Positions 57,494 through 64,000 of a DNA stretch of 64,000 bases are shown piece after piece. Location of the stretch: NCBI GenBank assembly GCA_012932865.1, contig SAXG01000070.1, forward strand, positions 124,001 to 188,000, written 5' to 3'. The position numbers and the translations under genes are program-made. Numbering within the stretch: position 1 is the stretch's first letter; every line of letters starts with the position of its first letter. This DNA comes from Amylostereum areolatum (lineage: Eukaryota; Basidiomycota; Agaricomycetes; Russulales; Stereaceae). Below the pieces are notes generated by a model, which saw only the letters and a list, made by a program, of their open reading frames with translations, had not been told where the DNA came from and made no database searches.

Positions 57494-59473
57494 ATGACTT
57501 CGTCAAATACATCAGCACGACGCAAAAGTTATGCCGTACTCGACCTCAGTGAAGATGCCACCATAGACGAAGTCAAGACAGCGTACAAGAAATTGGTGCG
57601 CGTGCTTCTCTCGCTCCTCGATACAGTGACCGACCCGTATGCATGGCAGGCGCTGAGATGGCACCCCGACCGTCACGAGAGCGACAAGGAGTATGCGTCG
57701 GGCAAGTTCGTGGAGGTGCGTATAATGTCGTCTCTTGATCTAGCTGGTCGGACTGAATCTTTGGCCGGATCCAGATCCACGAGGCCTACGAGTTGTTGAC
57801 TGCCGAGGTGGAACGCCCGTGTCGAACTGCAAGTTCACGGGTCCCTTCATCCGAGCCCCCTCGTGCATTCCACGCGAGGACACGCGAGGACCATCCTAAA
57901 TCATCCCCTGCGCCCGAATCGCGTAGACCAGCGGACGCCGCAAAAGGTTCTGAGCCATCGAAGCCGTCTTCAAAGCCACCGCGCGATGAACCTCGTTCGA
58001 AATCACCCAGAACGCGATATGCTACGGTGCCAGACGATGGCTTCCCTATACCGGCCACAGCAGGGAAGGATAAGACATCGGCGAAGGAACCTATGGCAAC
58101 AGGGCCGGCTACAGTCTCTGAGGCATCCTCTTCCACCGCTAGCAAGACGGAAACTCCATCGAAACCCAAGGCGGAAACTTCTCGTCCCCCAAGAGCGGAG
58201 AAACCATCCCATCCGCCAAGTACTCCTCATCGACATCCCGAATCCAAAGTCCCCCAGTCCCAACCTTCTGATAATGACCACCCCCGACGACCCGACTCTC
58301 ATTCGACACATACCGATACTCGCCCCAAGCAATCCGAAGTCCGCTCCAAGCAGTCCGATGCCCGTTCTTCGCCCTCAAAACAGTCCAAAGCTCCTAGCGC
58401 GAAACCCTCCACGGCCTCGTTCACCTCAACTCATTCCACACGTTCCGATCCTGGTCACGATCCGCATTCAAAACCTCACCGCCCCAGCCCACCACAGTAC
58501 GTCGTGTTGAACCAACCCTTTTTCCATCTCGCTTACATCTCTCCTGGACTGCGGCAGCCGACCACGCACCTTCCACGAGTCTTCCCATCCAGAGAAGGAG
58601 AAGAAGCCTAGTCACAGCCCCTCCTCCTCTCGCCTACGCGACCGAGACAAGGTCAAAGTAAAGGATGAAGACAAGGATTCACATGGCGATTTCTCCGATT
58701 ACGTCCACCTCAGCAAGCGGGACGCGCCACTAGACCCGCCACTAGACCCCATCACTTCCACGACACTTGTACCGTCCTCCAAATCGGCGTCTACCCCCCA
58801 GAAGGAATGGATCTTCCCTCTCGAAGTTTCTCTTGAAGAACTCTACCACGGCACTACGCGGCAGTACCAAATATCGACGCCCACCTCCCAGGCTGGTTCC
58901 ACACCTGATGAGAAAATGCAATCCGTGAAGATCATCATTCCCGCGGGTACGTTCCCTGGCGTACGCATTCATGCGCTACCCAGCGTTATATTCGAAGTTC
59001 GCGAAACACCACACACCTACTTCCGTCGCGTCGACCGCTCGCGGACTGGTGACAAAAAGTACGACGCACGGGGTACGGATCTCTACATGTGTCTCGAGTT
59101 ACCCTGGGCGGGTGTCGATGAGCTGCGAAAGGACCTCTCAGATGCCCATGTTGTATTTTCAGGCGTGGACGGAAAAGAGATGCGGATACCTGCGCCGGCG
59201 GACCTTGTTGCAGCAACCAATGGATCGAAGGTGGTGGGCAAGGGCATGCCTGTGTGTGAAGGAGGCAAGGTCGTACGACACGGTGATCTGTATATCAGGT
59301 AAGCTCGATACCTCCCTCCACTCGTCTTCTCGGATCTTTTTTTGCGCTTTCTATCATGGTGTTGGTGTGTTGACCGTTGAATATCCAGGTGGGACTTCTT
59401 CGTACCCGACAAGGGGCAACCCACGCCTTCTAAATGGGACTCTATCAAGAACGCGATCCATTTCAAGTTTTGA
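57494..59473 (+). CDS. Class-II (type B) DnaJ/Hsp40 co-chaperone with long disordered linker
   Basis: Exons 57494-57595, 57650-57715, 57775-58496, 58558-59298 and 59389-59473 (571 residues). The J domain covers residues 12-65: SYAVLDLSEDATIDEVKTAYKK, then the HPD motif in LRWHPDRH and HEAYELL. It is followed by some 260 residues of Lys/Ser/Pro-rich disordered linker. The C-terminal substrate-binding region begins WIFPLEVSLEELYHGTTRQY. It includes VKIIIPAGTFPGVRI, DLYMCLELPW and the last strand RWDFFVPDKGQPTPSKW. There is no Cys-rich zinc domain, hence class II. It should stimulate an Hsp70 ATPase and deliver clients. The J domain lacks the usual helix IV text after EAYELL, where exon 3 runs straight into the linker. 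No targeting signal was seen. Confidence 0.85.
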
Positions 59474-60268
59474 ACGCATGGCTTAAACCTATGCGCCTGG
59501 ACGATACAGTTGCGGCAGCTACCCATACCATCTAGGGATGTGCTTCGCGGAACGAGAAGAGAGGACGGGAAGGTTTGCGGGCGGAGGTCCTTGGTGAATC
59601 CCCTCATCCGCGTCTGATCCTCGGACGCGAACATCCTCACGTATCCTCTTACGACACGACGACTTGGGTCCTACTTTGGCTACGATGTACCTACGCTGGC
59701 GCATGCATATGACTAATGAATACTTCGCTATCGTCTCGCTGGACACCCGGGCAATTGTGGCGGACGAACCGTTGGACATTTCGCCGATAGCCTATAGGCG
59801 CTGCTTCGTGGCTTGCTTTCCCGACGTGTGGCATCGGGGTACGTGCAGAAAGACCTTGTTTTGAGGACGACGTGTGCTAACGCTGCCTGATATTTCTCGA
59901 GTAGACAAATATCTTCTTTGAGAACAGCAGGCCCTTCAGCGTCAGATGACGGACGTCATGGGATTATACAATGTATAGCGCGTCTGCGTTGGAAGGAGTG
60001 GGGGTATGTCCCAAAATTTCTTATGACTGCTTGGGATCTTCTTGACTTCTGACCATCGTTCTCGCCAGACGCCAGATACGAGGACCTTCTATCGGCGATG
60101 CCGCGGACCTGCGCATTTTATAATCGATAACGAAGCAAACGCGGCTCCTTCTCCCAATCCAAAATTCGGGTGGAGTCGGCGTCATAACAGGTTGACAGCC
60201 AGCGTTGCTTATAAAAGAAGGCTAGCCTTCTCCCGTCGCGTTGCAAATATCCCAAGCTCGTCTGCTCC
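59474..60268. other. Spacer without a recognised gene; TATA box at 60209
   Basis: No domain-bearing frame. TTATAAAAG at 60209-60217 lies about 55 bp before the hydrolase ATG at 60269. Confidence 0.45.
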
Positions 60269-61344
60269 ATGGCCTATACTACCGTGCAAAAGACTCTCCG
60301 GTCGTCCGATGGTACAGACATATATACAGAAGCCTCGGGTGATCCGAAAAACCCTCACGTCATCCTCGTCCACGGTCTGTCTTTCAGCGGGGCCGTGTTC
60401 GACGATTTCTGTCAACGTGAAGATGTATTGGGCTCGCTTTATGTCGTGCGTGACACTCCTTAGGGATGGATATCCGGCTGACGAAGCCTCGGTGCTTCAC
60501 TTTTTATAGGTCAGGGTAGACTTGCGCGGACACGGACGGAGCGGAGAGGCTGTGACTCCAGAAGGACATCTATCCTATCTGTATGCGGACGATTACAAGG
60601 CAGTTGTCGAAGCGTACGGGTTGCGTACACCAGTCCATGCCGGATGGTGCGCAGCTCCGCCATTTCTCAGCCCTCAAACTGATTAACCACTATACATAGG
60701 AGCCTGGGAGGTATCTTCTGTGGAACATTCATCGCCCTGCTGTTGCTTAATGCGTTGACTGGGTAGGGACAATTGCCTCGGACGTTTGTGCGCACCTGGG
60801 TGTGGACGCTCTTTCAGGCGTCTTCTACTTGTCAAGCCTGATTTCCATCAGTGACTTTTCGGCCGGTTACCTCACCCCGCGCATCACCGGTATTCTTGCA
60901 CGCTTGAAGGACCCCGTCCCCGCTCTCCAAACATCGACCGAGTTCATCGACGCATGCCTCGCATCCGGAATGCCCAAGCCCATACCTTACCATATGCGCT
61001 GCATGTGGCTCGGGATGGTCGCGGCGCATCGCCCAGAGTGCTCCATACTAGCCACAACCCGTGAGCAGAACGCTCAGCCAATATGGAATGCCATCAAGAC
61101 AGGTCTGCCGATATGTCAATGTTATGGCACCGCCGACGCTGTTTATCTTCCGCGCATCTTCGAGGACGTGGTAAGGGCCGCGGGGGCGAAGGATGTGGAG
61201 ACCGTGGTCATCCAGGGAGCGGGACATACGTTAATTTGGGATGAACCGAATACGGTGGCTGAAGCTTTGATTGGATTTGCGAAGAGGGTGTGGAAAGGTG
61301 ATCAGGCTGGGGCCACCAGAGGCGAACAGAAGCTGCGACCTTGA
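60269..61344 (+). CDS. Alpha/beta-hydrolase, tandem copy 1
   Basis: Exons 60269-60445, 60510-60646, 60700-60710 and 60767-61344 (300 residues). Features: HGLSFSGAVFDDF (oxyanion HG), VDLRGHGRSG, and the nucleophile elbow GWSLGG with Ser106. TADAV is the likely acid region and GAGHTL the base (His near 262). The core fits small epoxide-hydrolase/esterase-like hydrolases; the substrate is unknown and there is no signal peptide. The 11-nt third exon carries the nucleophile Ser. It is about 60 per cent similar by eye to the copy at 62506, with the same exon pattern; a MITE is inserted 33 bp after this stop. Its C-terminus is about ten residues longer than copy 2 (ATRGEQKLRP). Confidence 0.85.
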
Positions 61345-61369
61345 CCCGAGCGAGGTAGAGACTGAAGGT

Positions 61370-61377
61370 GAGACGAG
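61370..61377. repeat. Left target-site duplication of the MITE
   Basis: GAGACGAG, repeated exactly at 62007-62014 on the other side of the element. Confidence 0.8.
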
Positions 61378-62006
61378 AGGACCCCCGAAAATTAGGGGTA
61401 ATGCCTGATCACCATCCTATGAAAATTTTGGGATTTTGGACCAAAATTTCTGATTTTTATCCGATGAAAATGGCTGGAGCCATTGAAGGCCTGATTTTTG
61501 AGGACTTCGACACTGGAGCCCACGAGCACCGTCGCGCGGCCCGACTCCGACTCGCGCCCCCGCTCGACCTTCTCGCCGTCGCCCTCCCCTGCCACTTCCA
61601 AAAACACTTGCTAACTTGACTGGTACAGTGACCATGAAAATGACATTGAAACTGGAGTTTTTTGTTGTGTTTTCCAAATCGGGCAGGTTCAGAACCTCCG
61701 AACACGTCACAGGGCGTGACAGACATCATCTAGGAAAGAGTTCGGAACCTGGTTCCAACCTAGTTCAGGCCTGGGTTCGAGGAGGGGTTCTGAACCGGTT
61801 CCGAACCAGGTCTGAACCGCTGGGCTCTAGTGTCGAAGTTTTGGCCTTTTGGAGGCCTGATCACCCATCCGACGAAAACTCCAAAATTTGGCAAAAAAAC
61901 AGATTTTATCCGACGAAATCTGGCCAAATTTCCAAAATCATCCTATGGTCAAGCCTCAGATTTTGAGAAATCTGATCAGGCATCACCCCTAATTTTCGGG
62001 GGTCCT
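61378..62006. mobile_element. MITE with 34-bp terminal inverted repeats and 8-bp target duplication
   Basis: The left end (61378-61411, starting AGGACCCCCGAAAATTAGGG) is an inverted copy of the right end (61973-62006) with a single mismatch. The element is 629 bp and is flanked on both sides by GAGACGAG. Inner parts also pair imperfectly (ATCCGATGAAAA left, TTTTCGTCGGAT right), so most of the element can fold back. The centre has GAACC-rich short repeats. There is no transposase. The 8-bp duplication fits hAT- or P-type mobilisation; the family is not identified. Confidence 0.85.
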
Positions 62007-62014
62007 GAGACGAG
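62007..62014. repeat. Right target-site duplication of the MITE
   Basis: GAGACGAG, identical to 61370-61377. Confidence 0.8.
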
Positions 62015-62505
62015 TCACCTGTGGTCTTGCGTCATAAATCGTAGATTCGTAGGGCTAACTTTGACAAAGAACACCTTCTACCTCGTACCATTGGACCGTG
62101 GCGTCAGATACAACAGGGACGATGTTTTGCCGATTTGATACGGTTTTGGAGCGCCGCCTCGTGCGGGATCTGTCACCAAGGCCTTGGTATTCGGCTATTC
62201 AGACTTTTCAATACTACGGACATTGTACAGTATGTGTATGTGCACCAAAGTTGGCATGGTATGTGATAAGAGGTGATTTCTCATCAGATAAACAACTGAC
62301 TTGGACAAAATCAGCGCCGCGGATGAGGTCACTATGCACACCTGCGACGCCCATAGGTGGCGTTCCACTTTTTTTCAAGATATATCAGAGTCGACGTGAT
62401 GAGCCAATAGTCCTCGGCAGCTTTTCACGGGGTGATTTAAAGGGAGGACGGGCTTCTACAGTAGGGTATCAATTCCAAAGCTCCTCCGACCATCATCATC
62501 GCCCC

Positions 62506-63553
62506 ATGGCCCCTCCAACCATACAGAAGGTCCTGACGTCGTCCGACGGAGTGAAGATATTCACCGAAGCATCGGGCGATCCGTCGAAGCCTCACGTCGT
62601 GCTCATTCACGGTTTATCGTTCAGCGGCGCGGTATTCGACGAGTTCTGCCAGCGCGAAGATGTGCTGCGCTCACTTTACATCGTATGTGTAGCCCGTACA
62701 GTGCTCGGCCACGACGTTGTTGTTGATTCGGAACTTTTAGGTTAGGGCAGATCTACGAGGTCATGGACGGAGCGGACAACCTTTGACGCCAGATGGGCAT
62801 ACCTCCGGACTGTATGCCGATGATTACAAGGCGGTAATAGAGACGCACGGCCTGCACAAGCCAGTTCACGTGGGGTGGTACGTGCATTCACAGCCCTGTT
62901 CTAAGAAAAAAGATCTAAACAAATGACGCAGGAGTTTGGGAGGTAAGAGCGGGTTCTTTCTTCACAGTTGGTATCATCGATTCATGGATACCTTCGTGCC
63001 CACAGGAATGATATCTCCCGATATATGCGCTCACCTGGGCCCCGACGCCATCTCAGGCATCGTCTTCCTCTCAAGCCTGGCTTGCGTCAAGGATATATGG
63101 ACAGGTGGCGTCACCCCGCTCGTGCTCGATGTGTTCGAACGCGTCAAAACCCCTTCGCTCGTCCCGAAGGCTCTGACAGACTTTGCCGACGCGTGCTTCG
63201 TGTCCGACGCGTCCAAAGCTGTCTCATACCCTATGCGCTGCATGTGGTATGGTATGGGCGCATCGCAACCCCAAGTATGTCGGGCTCTCGCGATGACCCA
63301 CGAACAAAACACGGAGCCGCTATGGAAGGCGGTGAAGGAGGGTCTGCCAGTGTGCGTGATCCATGGAGAAAGCGACGCCATGATCTTCTCGCATGTTTTA
63401 GTGGGACAGATGAAGGCAGCCGGTGCGCAAAACCTCGAAGTTGTGATGATCCCTGGGGCGGGGCATACACTCACTTGGGAGGAGCCGGACAAGGTGGCCG
63501 ATGCGTTGATCAGTTTTGTGGAGAGGGTATGGGTCGTCGATGGGCCAGTGTAA
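62506..63553 (+). CDS. Alpha/beta-hydrolase, tandem copy 2
   Basis: Exons 62506-62682, 62741-62877, 62932-62942 and 63006-63553 (290 residues). Same landmarks as copy 1: HGLSFSGAVFDEF, ADLRGHGRSG, nucleophile elbow GWSLGG (Ser106), ESDAM as acid region and GAGHTLTW as base (His near 262). The first and third exons have the same lengths as in copy 1 (177 and 11 nt), so the pair arose by tandem duplication. The promoter side has a TTTAAAG (about 62435-62441) in place of the TATA of copy 1. Function unknown; probably a cytosolic serine hydrolase. Confidence 0.85.
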
Positions 63554-64000
63554 TCACAAACAAACCAGTAGAAATGGAAAGATCTAGTACGAGGTTGTCA
63601 TGAGTAAATCATATATACACTACTTTGCCGTAGCAGCCTTACTTTCTTCAATCAAGTCAGCCAGGTCCGGTCTAGGTTGTACTACTAAGTGAATGAAAAA
63701 ACTGCCGTATTCAACAAGCTTCAAGGTTTCCGTTTCCTCGTGTTGATTGATTGTTTATAACGAATCTACTGTTGAGTCGATGGAGTCGCCGACCTCATTT
63801 CGATCTCTACTTGTCAAAGCGTCATGTTTTGTTTGTATCAAATCTCGGCAATGAAAGTAAGCATCAAATAACGCGTCGCCGACGGATGCGCATGATCCCG
63901 ACGGGCCACGGCCAATGGTGCAGTCTGCAGACCAACACCACACGGCCAGCGCTCATGGCCAACCTAATATGCCCCTAGCTGTCGGAGTCACGGAGTTGGT
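63554..64000. other. Right end of window, no gene seen
   Basis: Short open frames only; presumably 3' UTR and intergenic sequence. Confidence 0.5.

Overview
The window reads as a gene-dense stretch of a filamentous basidiomycete, most likely an agaricomycete. Genes have many 45-70 nt introns with GT..AG borders. There is a Plavaka-type (KDZ superfamily) DNA transposon, a cluster of STE3-like pheromone receptors, a fungal-type ammonium permease, a Zn2Cys6 regulator, and PARP- and NADAR-domain proteins of a kind common in mushroom-forming fungi. Exon borders were worked out by hand from reading frame, splice sites and family motifs. For most genes the joined exons give an exact multiple of three.

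Layout. (1) 1-9.6 kb: AT-rich non-coding sequence with a possible MITE (515-776), then a Plavaka transposon with an intact 978-codon transposase (4794-8180, +) and companion genes on the opposite strand. (2) 9.6-13 kb: no recognisable gene. (3) 13-20.2 kb: a DHA2-type MFS exporter with an apparent frameshift near its 3' end, then three tandem PRISE-type reductases (15211, 16871, 18796). A relic of the exporter's last exons lies between the second and third reductase, so the duplicated unit probably included the exporter tail. (4) 20.3-27.4 kb: a very long alpha/beta-hydrolase (-) and an Amt/Mep ammonium transporter (+) around a 1.3 kb shared upstream region with GATA sites. (5) 28.8-38.6 kb: three STE3-like seven-transmembrane pheromone receptors with near-identical exon structure. 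The AP-2 sigma adaptin gene sits between the second and third. This is the B-type mating locus or a satellite receptor cluster; no convincing CaaX pheromone precursor was found. (6) 38.8-45.7 kb: a PARP-like ADP-ribosyltransferase gene flanked by three NADAR-domain genes, one divergent and sharing its promoter. (7) 46-49.6 kb: a Zn2Cys6 transcription factor whose zinc cluster is completed by a 6-nt microexon. (8) 50-59.5 kb: tRNA-Gly(GCC), a sugar transporter, two uncharacterised proteins and a class-II DnaJ. (9) 60-63.6 kb: two paralogous alpha/beta-hydrolases separated by a MITE with a perfect 8-bp target duplication.

The strongest candidate for an undescribed system is region 6: a writer (ADP-ribosyltransferase) together with three putative ADP-ribose-processing NADAR proteins, next to pheromone receptors. 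Whether they act together is inference from position only.
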